DNA from: JBAPRR01 sp049281195
GTDB lineage: Bacteria > Actinomycetota > Acidimicrobiia > Acidimicrobiales > CAVXTF01
Direction of reading: 5' to 3'
DNA: 17,130 nucleotides
NCBI GenBank assembly: GCA_049281195.1
Contig: JBAPRR010000259.1
Coordinates: 1 to 17,130 of the forward strand
Numbering within the stretch: position 1 is the stretch's first letter; each line of letters starts with the position of its first letter. A model generated the notes under the pieces. That model had not been told where the DNA came from, did not search any database, and was given only the letters and a program-made list of their open reading frames with translations. Below are positions 6,101 to 14,341 of this stretch, piece by piece. The position numbers and the translations under genes are program-made.

Positions 6101-6807
6101 GGTAGTGGGCGAGAACCGGCACGCCGTTTTTGGGCGCTTAGAAGAATTCGACCCGACGACAAAACCGGTTGTTGCTCCGGGTCTTCTTGCGACTGCTGAA
6201 GCACCGCGGAGTGATCGAGCAGGGATTTGAGATGTCGATGGTAGTTGTGGCACGAAAGAGAGCAGGCAGTGCGGTTATATACAAGAAATCGCAGGTTCCG
6301 TTCGGTGGTGGACGCGACCTCTCCACATCGAAGTCAGGTCGATGGCACTTCCGACCATTGGAGAGACCTCACGGCAACTTGTTATGGGCACCTGCGAAGT
6401 GCACTTTCAGCGATCGACGAGCTCTCAAAGCAACCTCAAGGATCTCCCAGTGATGCGTATTGTTATCAACAAGCCTCGGGCTGCGTTTGGGTCGCTCTGG
6501 TTGCTCTGGCACAATGTGGTTCAGACGCTACCGGGTCCGGGTGAAACTCCGGGGCCCAAATCAGCGCGTGTCGAGGCAGAAACTGTACCAAAAGTACAAC
6601 GACTAAGCGTCTGGCGACGACTCTCGCTTGAGCGAGCTCGCTCGATGCGGCGCAGCTCAGCCAGCATCAGCAGACCACGCAAGGCGTGGCGGCAAGCCTG
6701 AGAATCGAATGGGCCGGGATGACCGTCGGGCCACTTTGAGGCTCGTCGATGATCAAGTGCAAGTTTTTGGCGCCGCCGAAAGAGACTGATCCAAAGGGAG
6801 GCTGATC
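6101..6807. other. Long stretch without a recognisable gene
   Basis: About 700 nt with only short unconserved frames. It holds a perfect 14-bp palindrome GAGCGAGCTCGCTC at 6630-6643 and TGTAC-5 nt-GTACA at about 6585-6599. It probably includes the promoter of the pyruvate-oxidase remnant near its right end, where AAAGGGAG (6793-6800) precedes the GTG at 6808. The rest looks like eroded DNA. Confidence 0.4.
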
Positions 6808-7396
6808 GTGAGCATGCACGTTGCCGATTCGCTCGTGGAGACAGCAGTCCGCGCCGGAGCAGAGCGCTTCTATGGGCTGATTGGTGACGGCCTGAATCCC
6901 ATCGGCGATGCGATAAGGCGTGACGGCCGGCTGCAATGGGTTCACGTACGACAGGAAGAAGCGCCTTCGCTGGTGGTGGAGCACAAGTTACCGGCCGTGC
7001 CACGATGTGCGCCGGTTCGGCGGGACCCCAGTCACTTGCAGCTCCCAAATGGTCTTTACGATTCCAACCGGACACGTACGCCGGATTTCGCTTTGCCTCG
7101 ACCATAGCCAGCGCCGAAGTTGGCAACATCGCTCTCAAAGCCCTGGCGCCCCCACCGGTTTGCTACTGGCCATCGGCCACCATGCCCACCGACAGCGACC
7201 TCGACGGCGTGGCGGATCTCATCGATAGCCCACCAGAAGATCACCCTGTACTGCCGCGCTGGGGCAAGAGATACTCATGCCGAGGTAGTAAAGCTCGCTG
7301 AACGGCTGAAGGGCGCCGGTCGGGTGCACGCTGCGGGGGAAGGAGTGGAACGAGCACGACAATTCCTTCGCCGTGGGCCCGACTCAGCCGGGATGA
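6808..7396 (+). pseudogene. Remnant of a TPP-dependent pyruvate oxidase/dehydrogenase (PoxB-like)
   Basis: A GTG with AAAGGGAG 7 nt upstream opens a frame reading ADSLVETAVRAGAERFYGLI and GDGLNPIGDAIRRDGRLQWVHVRQEEA, the start of the TPP-binding PYR domain of PoxB-type enzymes. The family sequence then jumps between frames: AQVTGRATMCAGSAGPQSL in another frame, NGLYDSNRTRTP back in the first, then ASTIASAEVG. After an apparent deletion of roughly 100 codons come PTDSDLDGVADLID, then ITLYCRAGARDTHAEVVKLAERLK and finally LRGKEWNEHDNSFAVGPT in the third frame. These belong to the start of the central domain. The remaining two thirds (rest of the central domain and the TPP PP domain) are absent. 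At least five frame changes mean it is dead. The enzyme would have oxidised pyruvate to acetate and CO2. Confidence 0.85.
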
Positions 7397-7477
7397 TTTA
7401 GCCAGGAGAGCGAATCCTCCGCTCGAACCCAGTTGTTTCCGTCACCTGTCTGCAATGCTTGGCACGTGGATAAGCAA

Positions 7478-8425
7478 ATGGAGTGGCGGCCCATACTGTC
7501 GAGCGACGCTCATACCTGGGCGGATCTGCTCGCGACCATTCGCGAGGCTGACAAAGACTGGGAGATCTTCACCGTCGACGATCTGCTCGAAGAATTCGAC
7601 GATCCTTTACGGGATTTCGAGCACGATTCGATGGCGGTCTTCGACGGAGAAATGATGGTTGCCTACGGCGTACTCAGGGTCCGCACCGAGGCGAATCCCG
7701 TCCACGACATGCGGTACGAGGGCGGAGTGCATCCACAGTTCCGCGGTAGCGGGATCGGCAGCGAACTCAACACCTGGGCCGAATATGGTGCAATCCGCCT
7801 GCATGCCGAGCACTTCCCCAATAGTCCGCTTTCGCTATCCGCCTCGTGCACTTCGACGAACCTGGGTGCACTCGAGTTCTTTGAACGACGAACGTTCCGG
7901 GCGATCAGATGGTTCAACGGAATGACCAGGGATCTTGCGACGCCTGTTGTCGAGGACCCTAACCCACCCGGAATCGAGATTTTCGACTGGACGCCACAAC
8001 TCTCGTTTGAGGCCCTTCAGGTGCGCAACGAGGCTTTTCGTGACCATTGGGGATCCACGACAACGACCCCCGAAGGTTGGGATCACTTCGTGGGCAGCGC
8101 GGCGTTCCGCCCGGATCACAGCTATCTCGCGATGGCTGATAGTGAGGCGGTCGGCGTCATTGTGTGTCACGAGTACGAAACCGGCCCTGATGCGAAAGGG
8201 CGCGACCTCTACGTGTCGATCGTCGGGACCAAAAACGGCTATCGAAAACGGGGAATCGCTACTGCGCTGCTCGAGAGGGCTCTCATATCCGCGGGCGCCG
8301 CCGGCTTCGTGACGGCATCTTTAGAGGTTGATGCAGCGTCTGCTACGGGGGCGTTCGGGCTGTATGAGGGCCTCGGGTTCAGAATCGACCACACCTCGAT
8401 CGTCGTGACCAAGTCGTTGGTCTGA
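7478..8425 (+). CDS. Tandem GNAT acetyltransferase
   Basis: This 315-aa protein has two GNAT domains, as in mycothiol synthase MshD and related two-domain acetyltransferases. The first (about 1-152) has the acetyl-CoA loop in GVHPQFRGSGIGSEL (83-97). The second (about 165-315) has GTKNGYRKRGIATALLERAL (250-269), followed by ATGAFGLYEGLGF near the end. It would transfer an acetyl group from acetyl-CoA to an amine. The substrate is unknown and I do not see enough to call it mshD. Start choice is uncertain: TTG 7433, GTG 7466 and ATG 7478 are in frame and none has a good ribosome binding site. ATG 7478 begins directly at the conserved EWRP. It lies between two pseudogenes yet is fully intact. 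Confidence 0.85.
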   Translation: MEWRPILSSDAHTWADLLATIREADKDWEIFTVDDLLEEFDDPLRDFEHDSMAVFDGEMMVAYGVLRVRTEANPVHDMRYEGGVHPQFRGSGIGSELNTWAEYGAIRLHAEHFPNSPLSLSASCTSTNLGALEFFERRTFRAIRWFNGMTRDLATPVVEDPNPPGIEIFDWTPQLSFEALQVRNEAFRDHWGSTTTTPEGWDHFVGSAAFRPDHSYLAMADSEAVGVIVCHEYETGPDAKGRDLYVSIVGTKNGYRKRGIATALLERALISAGAAGFVTASLEVDAASATGAFGLYEGLGFRIDHTSIVVTKSLV

Positions 8426-8777
8426 CGTCATCAAAGAACCTCACTTGGCGGTTTGGCTGCGCGGTCGTAACGCTCGCGGATTCCGGCCACAAAGTCCGCT
8501 CAGTTAGGGGGGGCGTCAGTGACAGTCGACCTACCCGAGTCCAAGTCGTGCCCAGACCTTGCACGTTTCTTACCTCGGGCCGCGGGTTTGCAGAGTCCGG
8601 TGGTGGGATCCAGCGCAGCGCTCGATAACGAATCCGACCTACCAGTGGTTCCAGTTCAAATGGAACCGCACCACCCCGTTTGGTCTTGTTCTGCTCCGCG
8701 AGACTCTGAAGCGGAGGGTCCCCGAGCCCGAAAGTTCGGGGTGACTTTCGTTCCCCGGGGCTATCGCTCCAAATAGA
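8426..8777. other. Spacer between convergent genes
   Basis: About 350 nt between the acetyltransferase and the convergent kinase gene. An 85-codon frame from GTG 8519 has a G-rich stretch before it but no family-like sequence, so I do not call it. GGTTCCA-7 nt-TGGAACC near 8647-8667 is a perfect 7-bp hairpin. Near 8718-8760 several alternative stems are possible (CCCCGA/TCGGGG, GAAAGT/ACTTTC), which may serve as a two-way terminator for the convergent genes. Confidence 0.4.
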
Positions 8778-9419
8778 TCAGCTCATCGCGCGAAGACGCC
8801 GAAAAGCGGTTGGAGGAGGACCGACAATGAGTTCCCCGATGAGGTTCGCGGCTTGTTCGGGCGTGACGGTTGACGTGTCGATCTCGAGGTCGTAGATCCC
8901 TGGGATGTGAACCGCTTCCTGCCACCGGATCACTGCGTCGGGTATGGCTCCGTCCGAAGAGCTCGTTTCATAGACGGATCCGGATTCGTCGCGTTGGGAA
9001 TCGCGTCTTTGCATGATGACCTCCGCAGGGCATCTGATGCCGATCAGGTACGCGGGTAAACCTTCGAGTCGCCTCGCTGCGTCGCCGAGGGTCCCGAGCG
9101 GTTGCGAGTAGGAATCGTGGTGGCCGACGTCCACGACGACGTTCAGGCCCTGACGGCTGTGGGCTATGACCGATTCATAGAGCGCAGAGAAGAGGGTCGG
9201 GATGAACGGCTCCAACTCGGGCCGTTCTCCTCCCGGTCGCAGCCCGATCCCGGGTAGGAGACGGGGAGGAGTCACGAAAGCGTTGAAGACGTCCACGCCG
9301 AGGTTGGTCCAACTACCTTCGAAAGTCTGTTGGATCGCTCTCACGATGCTGGACTTTCCTGATCGGGGCGCCCCATTGAGAACGACGATTGTGCCGGCAG
9401 TACGTGCATTTCCTGTCAC
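8778..9419 (-). CDS. Chloramphenicol phosphotransferase-like P-loop kinase
   Basis: This 213-aa protein has a Walker A loop GAPRSGKSS (16-24) after IVVLN. NLGVDVFNAF follows (39-48), where Asp43 sits at the place of the catalytic aspartate of chloramphenicol 3-O-phosphotransferase. Next come IGLRPGGERPELEPFIPTL, LNVVVDVGHHDSY and YLIGIRCPAEVIMQRR. The last lies around the adenine and arginine-finger side. This matches the CPT family, whose founding member phosphorylates chloramphenicol in its producer. Many relatives have unknown small-molecule substrates. It starts at GTG (CAC on the plus strand at 9417-9419) just after the spacer shared with the divergent methyltransferase remnant. No plasmid or transposon context supports an acquired resistance gene. 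Confidence 0.88.
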   Translation of the reverse strand: MTGNARTAGTIVVLNGAPRSGKSSIVRAIQQTFEGSWTNLGVDVFNAFVTPPRLLPGIGLRPGGERPELEPFIPTLFSALYESVIAHSRQGLNVVVDVGHHDSYSQPLGTLGDAARRLEGLPAYLIGIRCPAEVIMQRRDSQRDESGSVYETSSSDGAIPDAVIRWQEAVHIPGIYDLEIDTSTVTPEQAANLIGELIVGPPPTAFRRLRAMS

Positions 9420-9508
9420 GCCAGGCTCGGTTCGTGGTCCGTGTCGCCTCCAGTATCTACGCTTTCGCCACGCATCCAGTCATTTTGTCAAGCTCCGCCA
9501 AGCGGTAC

Positions 9509-10071
9509 GTGACCACGCGCCCAATTGGTAGGCCCTGGATTGCTCTTTGGGTGGGCACCGCCGCCATCGAACTCACCGGTGCGCTCAGAAGGCGACGAAG
9601 CGATGCCGAGAGACGCCGGCAGCCAGATTGTGCTGCGGATCTGTCTCATCCCGGCGGAATAGTGAATCACCTCTCAGAGGTTCGCTCCTGCCGCGGACAT
9701 CGGTTCGCCGCTTGTTGCTGCGATCGTCGGATGGTGCTCTTCGGCGTCGGGGAGGGCCCCAGGGTCTGGTCGAGGTTCTCACTCGGGAGGTATTTCACCT
9801 ACACGGTCCAGACGAGCAGTGACCAACCAGTCATAACCAACGGTCCCTATCGATTCGTCAGGCATCCGTCATACACGGGAGTCCTTCTGATGGTGCTCGG
9901 AGCAGGTTTGGCGTGGAGCAATTGAGTACGACTGGCGCGATCCTCGTGGAAACGTTGATCGGCCTCGACGACCGCATCCGTGTGGAGGAGAAGGTGCTCA
10001 TCCAGGACCCGGGTGACAGGTATAGCGACTTCGCGAAGTCCCGGAAGAGGCTGATTGCCTTCATCCGGTAG
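9509..10071 (+). pseudogene. Remnant of an isoprenylcysteine carboxyl methyltransferase-like (ICMT/PEMT) membrane protein
   Basis: From a GTG at 9509 one frame reads RPWIALWVGTAAIELTGALR. Another frame then reads SQIVLRICLIPAE, two stops (TAG TGA), and DIGSPLVAAIVGWCSSASG. The first frame resumes with RVWSRFSLGRYFTYTV, QTSSDQPVITNGPYRFVRHP and SYTGVLLMVLGAGLAW up to a stop. The third frame carries the end: RIRVEEKVLIQ, then DRYSDFAKSRKRLIAFIR, stop TAG 10069-10071. GPYRFVRHPSYTG and the closing RVEE-x-x-L-x-x-x-x-G-x-x-Y-x-x-F motif are hallmarks of the ICMT/PEMT methyltransferase fold. At least three frame breaks and internal stops make it non-functional. It was a multi-pass membrane protein using S-adenosylmethionine. 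Confidence 0.85.
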
Positions 10072-10145
10072 CCCCGACCCGCGTACGGATCGGTTGACTA
10101 CTGTCGGGTTGACCACATGGGCGGGCTACGCCAGGGGGGTACCCG

Positions 10146-11216
10146 ATGACATATCGCGTGATCCAATGGGCAACGGGCGGAGTAGGGCGCGCTGCGATCG
10201 AAGGTGTCCTAAACCATCCAGATCTCGAGCTGGTCGGATGCTGGGTTCACAGCGACGCAAAGTCGGGCCGGGACGTCGGCACCCTGATCGGGGGAGACCC
10301 AATCGGTGTGCTCGCAACGAGCAATATCGAGGAGCTTTTGTCAGTCGAAGCCGACTGTGTGATCTACAGCCCTCTGTTCGCCGATCCGTACGTTATGGAC
10401 AGGATTCTCGAATCGGGGAAGAACATCGTCACACCCTTGGGTTGGTTCTTTCCGCAGAAAGCTGAACGCGATCGGGTAGACACGGTTTGTAGACGCGCAG
10501 GTACGACGCTTCACGGAACCGGGATTCATCCTGGCGGGATCACCGAGCGGTTCCCGCTCATGCTGTCCGCTCTCGTCGGGTCAGTGACCCGAGTGCGGGC
10601 AGAAGAGTTCTCCGACATCCGAACCTACGGTGCGCCTGACGTCATCAGAGACTGGATGCTTTTCGGCACCGAACCCGAAAAGGCGAGAACGAGCATCATG
10701 GCGGATGCTCTTGGGGCGGGATTCAGGCAATCGGTATGGATGGTGGCCCACGAGCTCGACTTCGACATCGACCCGGAGTTGCGCACGACTCACGACATGG
10801 CGGTCGCCACCGCACCGATCGAGTCCCCGATCGGTGCGATCGCGCCCGGACTGGTAGCTGCGCAGCGGTTTCGTTGGGAGGGGATCATCGATGGCGAGCC
10901 GGTCATAACGGCGGCTGTCAATTGGTTGATGGGTGAGGAGAACCTCGATCCACCTTGGCGATTCGGCGAGAAGGGCGAGCGGTTCGAGGTAGAGGTGACC
11001 GGCGATCCCGGCGTTCTGGTGACCTTCAAAAAGCTCCATCCGGAGAGCATCGAAGAAGGTCTTCGTAGGAATCCCGGAATCGTCACGACTGCAATGCATC
11101 TGGTGAACGCCGTGCCTTATGTATGTGAAGCGGAGCCAGGTTTGATTACGTACCTCGACCTGCCCCTGGTGGCCGGACGGGCCGCACCCTCGATGCACCG
11201 CACAAGACGCCCATGA
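10146..11216 (+). CDS. DapB-like NAD(P)-dependent amine/diaminopentanoate dehydrogenase-type oxidoreductase
   Basis: This 356-aa protein opens with a Rossmann signature YRVIQWATGGVGRAAI (3-18) and continues with ADCVIYSPLFAD, GKNIVTPLGW and HGTGIHPGGITERFPL. This is the usual pattern of the dihydrodipicolinate-reductase-like family that includes 2,4-diaminopentanoate dehydrogenase. Actinobacteria often hold many copies with unknown, probably catabolic, substrates. It would be a cytosolic NAD(P)H enzyme. The ATG has AGGGGGG about 6 nt upstream. Its stop codon overlaps the next gene (ATGA), so the two are co-translated. Two GGTTGAC direct repeats (10092 and 10107) lie just before the gene and could be part of the promoter. 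Confidence 0.85.
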   Translation: MTYRVIQWATGGVGRAAIEGVLNHPDLELVGCWVHSDAKSGRDVGTLIGGDPIGVLATSNIEELLSVEADCVIYSPLFADPYVMDRILESGKNIVTPLGWFFPQKAERDRVDTVCRRAGTTLHGTGIHPGGITERFPLMLSALVGSVTRVRAEEFSDIRTYGAPDVIRDWMLFGTEPEKARTSIMADALGAGFRQSVWMVAHELDFDIDPELRTTHDMAVATAPIESPIGAIAPGLVAAQRFRWEGIIDGEPVITAAVNWLMGEENLDPPWRFGEKGERFEVEVTGDPGVLVTFKKLHPESIEEGLRRNPGIVTTAMHLVNAVPYVCEAEPGLITYLDLPLVAGRAAPSMHRTRRP

Positions 11217-12031
11217 TCCTCGATCGCTTCTCGGTTGCAGGCAGGGTCGGCATTGTCACGGGTGCCGGCCAAGGCATTGGCAGAGGAATCGCCATAGGGC
11301 TCGCAGAAGCTGGAGCGGACATTGTGCTAGCCGCTCGGACGGAGTCCGATCTCGACGAAGTAGCTGCAGAGATAGGCAAGCTCGGACGCAGAGCCTTCGT
11401 GGTGCCGACCGATGTGATGGACCACGAGGCTCGCGAAGTTTTGGTGGCCAGGGCGATCGAAGAGTTCGGGCATCTGGAGATCCTCGTCAACAACGCCGGC
11501 GGCTCCATGCCAGCACCAGCGATGTCCACTTCCGAGCGCTCTTTGGAGAAAGCGTTCTCGTTCAACGTGACCGCCGCGTTCAGCCTGACCAAACTTGCGG
11601 CGAGAGCCATGGTCGACACTTCAGGTGGGGGAGCGGTCGTCAACATCTCGTCTCGGTCGGCGAGCATGACCCAGACCAGTTTCGTTGCCTACGGAACCGC
11701 GAAGGCGGCGCTGGACCGCCTGACGCGCAATATGGCGCCCGAGCTCGCTCCCCGGGTGAGACTCAATGCAATCGACGTTGGTGGCGTCGCCACCAGATCC
11801 CTCGAGATCGTGCTCACCGATGAGAACCTGCGGCGGCAGTTCATCGCGGGTACGCCGATGGCCAGGCCAGGCGAACCCGAGGACATCGCCTGTGCGGTCC
11901 TGTATCTGGTGTCCGATGCTTCCTCGTGGGTTACCGGCAAGGTGTTCGAGGTCGACGGCGGAACCGAGAGCCCGAGCATGACAGTCCCGGCGCCGCCACT
12001 AGAGCCCAGTCCGGGCAGATTCGCGGAGTGA
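11213..12031 (+). CDS. Short-chain dehydrogenase/reductase (SDR, classical type)
   Basis: This 272-aa protein has the classical SDR motifs: TGAGQGIG (16-23, cofactor loop), NNAG (93-96) and FNVTAA with Asn118. The catalytic Ser147 lies in NISSRSAS, and Tyr160 and Lys164 in YGTAK. AARTESDL after the second strand suggests NADP preference (Arg42), which is inferred. The end EVDGGTESPSM has the usual VDGG. It overlaps the DapB-like gene by 4 nt (ATGA at 11213-11216). The two probably act in one pathway on a ring or side-chain alcohol or ketone. The exact substrate is not visible. Confidence 0.92.
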   Translation: MILDRFSVAGRVGIVTGAGQGIGRGIAIGLAEAGADIVLAARTESDLDEVAAEIGKLGRRAFVVPTDVMDHEAREVLVARAIEEFGHLEILVNNAGGSMPAPAMSTSERSLEKAFSFNVTAAFSLTKLAARAMVDTSGGGAVVNISSRSASMTQTSFVAYGTAKAALDRLTRNMAPELAPRVRLNAIDVGGVATRSLEIVLTDENLRRQFIAGTPMARPGEPEDIACAVLYLVSDASSWVTGKVFEVDGGTESPSMTVPAPPLEPSPGRFAE

Positions 12032-12121
12032 TCGGGAGGCTCCCATCAGGCTCGTTGGTCGTCGCATTCGAAGCTGAGCCGGGCTGCAGGGTCCGGTAGT
12101 ATCGCCAACCTGCCACTGCAG

Positions 12122-12194
12122 GGTCCCATCGTCTAGCGGCCTAGGACACCACCCTCTCAAGGTGGAGACACGGGTTCGAACCCCGTTGGGACTG
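12122..12194 (+). tRNA. tRNA-Glu (anticodon CTC)
   Basis: A complete cloverleaf of 73 nt. The acceptor is GGTCCCA / TGGGACT (first pair G-T wobble) with discriminator G. The D arm is GTCTAGCGGCCTAGGAC. The anticodon stem CCACC/GGTGG encloses loop CTCTCAA with anticodon CTC. The T arm is ACGGG-TTCGAAC-CCCGT. CCA is not encoded. A TAGTAT at 12097-12102 may be the -10 box. No repeat of the tRNA 3-prime end occurs elsewhere in the window, so it gives no sign of use as an integration site here. Confidence 0.95.
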
Positions 12195-12391
12195 CTCGCT
12201 CGCAATCCCGCCTCGGCGAATCCGATCCAGACAGCGTTCAAACGACTTCTCCTGGCCCAGCCGTACCTAGCCAACAACGGTAACGATCCCTTCTCATAAC
12301 GTCTTCTGACGTCGGCGGTGCTACGTGGTCCGGGGGATCCAAGGTGAAGGACAGACCAAGGTCGCTCGATTCGGGTTGAAAATTGGTCGAG

Positions 12392-13324
12392 TCAACTGCT
12401 TCGGCTCATCGGTGCGATGACGGTCTCGCCGTATTCCAACACTGCGTCGATCGCTCGTTCGAGCGAATCACCCGGAACGCCCGTGTGCCCCCAAGTGACC
12501 CCGAGAGCGGTGAGTTGCTCGAGGCCGCCGATATGAGCTTCAGCCTCGAATCCCTTGGTGCCGGGCGACCCACCGGCACGTGTGCCGAATGCAACGTCGA
12601 TCTCAGAGCGGTCTCGATCCGCTTCGTCTACGAAGCGCCATAGCTCTTCCAGCATCGCAGACAGATCTTCGACGGTCTCGAGAGGAGGGGTCTTCGTTGT
12701 CTTCGACATTGCACGTGGTGCCGGAAAGGGCGTCCACCCGTCGCCGTAGGCCGCAACACGTTGGCGTGCTTTGCGGCTGTTCCCTCCGATCCACAGAGGC
12801 GGAATGGGATTCGGCTTTGGATTGGATGACAAGCCCTTCGCCGATATCCCTATGCCCTCGTAGGTGAAGTCATCCTCCCGCCAGATTCCGCGTATCACTG
12901 CGACCGCCTGATCGAACAGCTCGTTGCGTTGTTCAAAGTCCACATCGAGGGCCTTATATTCCGCGCGAAGGTAACCCGTTGCGACTGCAAGGGTGAACCT
13001 TCCTTCTGACACAAGATCGAGAGTTGCCACCATCTTGGCGATGATCAGGGGATGACGGTAGGGGAGCACGACAATGTTGGGTATGAGACGGATTCTTTCG
13101 GTCACGGCAGCGCAGAAAGTCAGCGCGACGAAAGGATCCAAGGCGTCGTGACCACCACTGTTCAGCCAACGCGCGGTCGGAGCAGGGTGATCCGTAAACC
13201 CGATGCCATCGAATCCCGCAGCCTCGGCCGCCTGGCTGAACCTCTTGAGTGCCTGTCGGGAGAGGAAGTCGGGGTGGTAGGGGTGCGCGATTAACGGATA
13301 GGTGACGGAGAACTTCACGGCCAC
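12392..13324 (-). CDS. LLM-class (luciferase-like, probably F420-dependent) oxidoreductase
   Basis: This 310-aa TIM-barrel protein shows FSQAAEAAGFDGIGFTDHPAP (29-49), DPFVALTFCAAVTERIRL (63-80), LPYRHPLIIAKMVATLDLVSEGRF (87-110) and VATGYLRAEYKAL (114-126). It also has PPLWIGGNSRKARQRVAAYGDGW. These are typical of the actinobacterial luciferase-like group, which mostly uses coenzyme F420. FMN cannot be excluded. It starts at GTG 13324; a second GTG two codons later is also possible and neither has a clear ribosome binding site. It lies 40 nt downstream of the iclR-type gene on the same strand, so they probably form one transcript. Confidence 0.9.
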   Translation of the reverse strand: MAVKFSVTYPLIAHPYHPDFLSRQALKRFSQAAEAAGFDGIGFTDHPAPTARWLNSGGHDALDPFVALTFCAAVTERIRLIPNIVVLPYRHPLIIAKMVATLDLVSEGRFTLAVATGYLRAEYKALDVDFEQRNELFDQAVAVIRGIWREDDFTYEGIGISAKGLSSNPKPNPIPPLWIGGNSRKARQRVAAYGDGWTPFPAPRAMSKTTKTPPLETVEDLSAMLEELWRFVDEADRDRSEIDVAFGTRAGGSPGTKGFEAEAHIGGLEQLTALGVTWGHTGVPGDSLERAIDAVLEYGETVIAPMSRSS

Positions 13325-13364
13325 AAAGCTAGTGACAGAACCAGTGTCAACAACAACCTGGTCG

Positions 13365-14216
13365 TCAGTGTCTCAACCGGAGTAGATCCTCGATGCTGGA
13401 AGCAGTTGATTTGAGTGCCGGCAAGATCTTGTCGTGGAGCTCGGTCATAGACACACGCGAAGCATGTGCCGCTGTGCCTACGGCCATTGTGGGCTTGCCT
13501 TCCCTACGCAGCGGGACGGCGATGGCGCGGAGACCGAGCTCGATCTCTTGGTCCAACGTGCAGTAACCGGCGGCCCTTACCTTCAGAATCTCGTGATGGA
13601 GATCTTCCCTTTCGGCGATCGTGTGCTCAGTTTCTCTGCGTAGTTGCACTGAAGACAGATACTTCTCGAGTTCCTCGTCCGTCAGTTCCGCAAGCAATAC
13701 ACGACCGACAGAGGTCAGGTAAGCCGGAAAGCGAGCACCGATCGAGAAAGCGAGGCTGAGCACCCTCGGCTCCGCGGGCTGGGCCCGGGCAACGATCGCG
13801 ACATCGTGACCATCCAGAACTCCGGCTGAGCAGGTCTCGTTCAGTGTCTCCGCGAGCTCTTGAAGAGCCTGCTGGAACACCTCTCCGATTTCGAGGGAGG
13901 AAAGATACGCGTAACCGAGCTCCAGAACCCGAGGTCTCAAGAAGAACTTGCCTCCGGCGTTTCCCACATATTCGTGGGCCTCGAGGGTGTACAAGAAGCG
14001 CCGCGCTGTTGCTCGATTTAGTCCGGACAGTCTTGCTACCTCGGCGATCGTCAGGCTCGAGCTGTTCGCCGAGAAGCAGCGGATGACCGAAAGTCCTCTG
14101 CCGAAAGCCGTTACGTACGGACTGTTCCGGGTTTCCTCCGTCTTGTTCAGGCTTGCGACATCAGGTTCGCCCGCGTAGCCGCTTTCGCCCGGATCCCCAC
14201 CGTGGCGAATAGTCAC
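13365..14216 (-). CDS. IclR-family transcriptional regulator (PcaR/CatR-like)
   Basis: This 283-aa protein has a winged helix at about 36-95 (FGRGLSVIRCF, LTIAEVARLSGLNRATARRFLYTLE, YVG...FFLRPRVLELGYAYLSS). An IclR effector domain runs from about 108 to 280 (DVAIVARAQP, GARFPAYLTSVGRVLLAEL, GYCTLDQEIELGLRAIAVPLR). The layout and the TSxGRxLLA motif match the beta-ketoadipate regulators (PcaR, PobR, CatR), which respond to aromatic acids. The start is GTG 14216. It precedes the luciferase-like gene by 40 nt and probably controls it and perhaps the DapB/SDR pair. A candidate promoter at 14352-14380 with a palindrome on its -10 box suggests autoregulation. Confidence 0.92.
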   Translation of the reverse strand: MTIRHGGDPGESGYAGEPDVASLNKTEETRNSPYVTAFGRGLSVIRCFSANSSSLTIAEVARLSGLNRATARRFLYTLEAHEYVGNAGGKFFLRPRVLELGYAYLSSLEIGEVFQQALQELAETLNETCSAGVLDGHDVAIVARAQPAEPRVLSLAFSIGARFPAYLTSVGRVLLAELTDEELEKYLSSVQLRRETEHTIAEREDLHHEILKVRAAGYCTLDQEIELGLRAIAVPLRREGKPTMAVGTAAHASRVSMTELHDKILPALKSTASSIEDLLRLRH

Positions 14217-14341
14217 GCGCAGACTCCGTGGCGTTCGTTCACCTTGGCGCGCTCCTTGGAAGTGGATAGCCGAGCTCGCTCAAGCGATCTCCCGCCCGAG
14301 CTGGTCAACTGGGCCAGTGTTCACTATGCGCCCTTATGGGC

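Noticed and set aside
6521..7138. 205-codon minus-strand frame opposite the pyruvate-oxidase remnant
   Set aside because: The plus strand carries clear PoxB-type blocks over half of it, and the minus translation is Arg/Ala-rich without motifs.
8647..8667. GGTTCCA-GTTCAAA-TGGAACC, which recalls a tRNA T arm
   Set aside because: No matching acceptor, D or anticodon arms are found upstream, and the stem-closing pair is not G-C as in tRNA.
8519..8776. 85-codon frame between the convergent GNAT and CPT-like genes
   Set aside because: No family resemblance; the G-rich stretch before the GTG is not a clear ribosome binding site; hairpins typical of a terminator region lie inside it.
12122..12194. 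tRNA-Glu as an attachment site of an integrated element
   Set aside because: No integrase gene and no direct repeat of the tRNA 3-prime end were found in the window.
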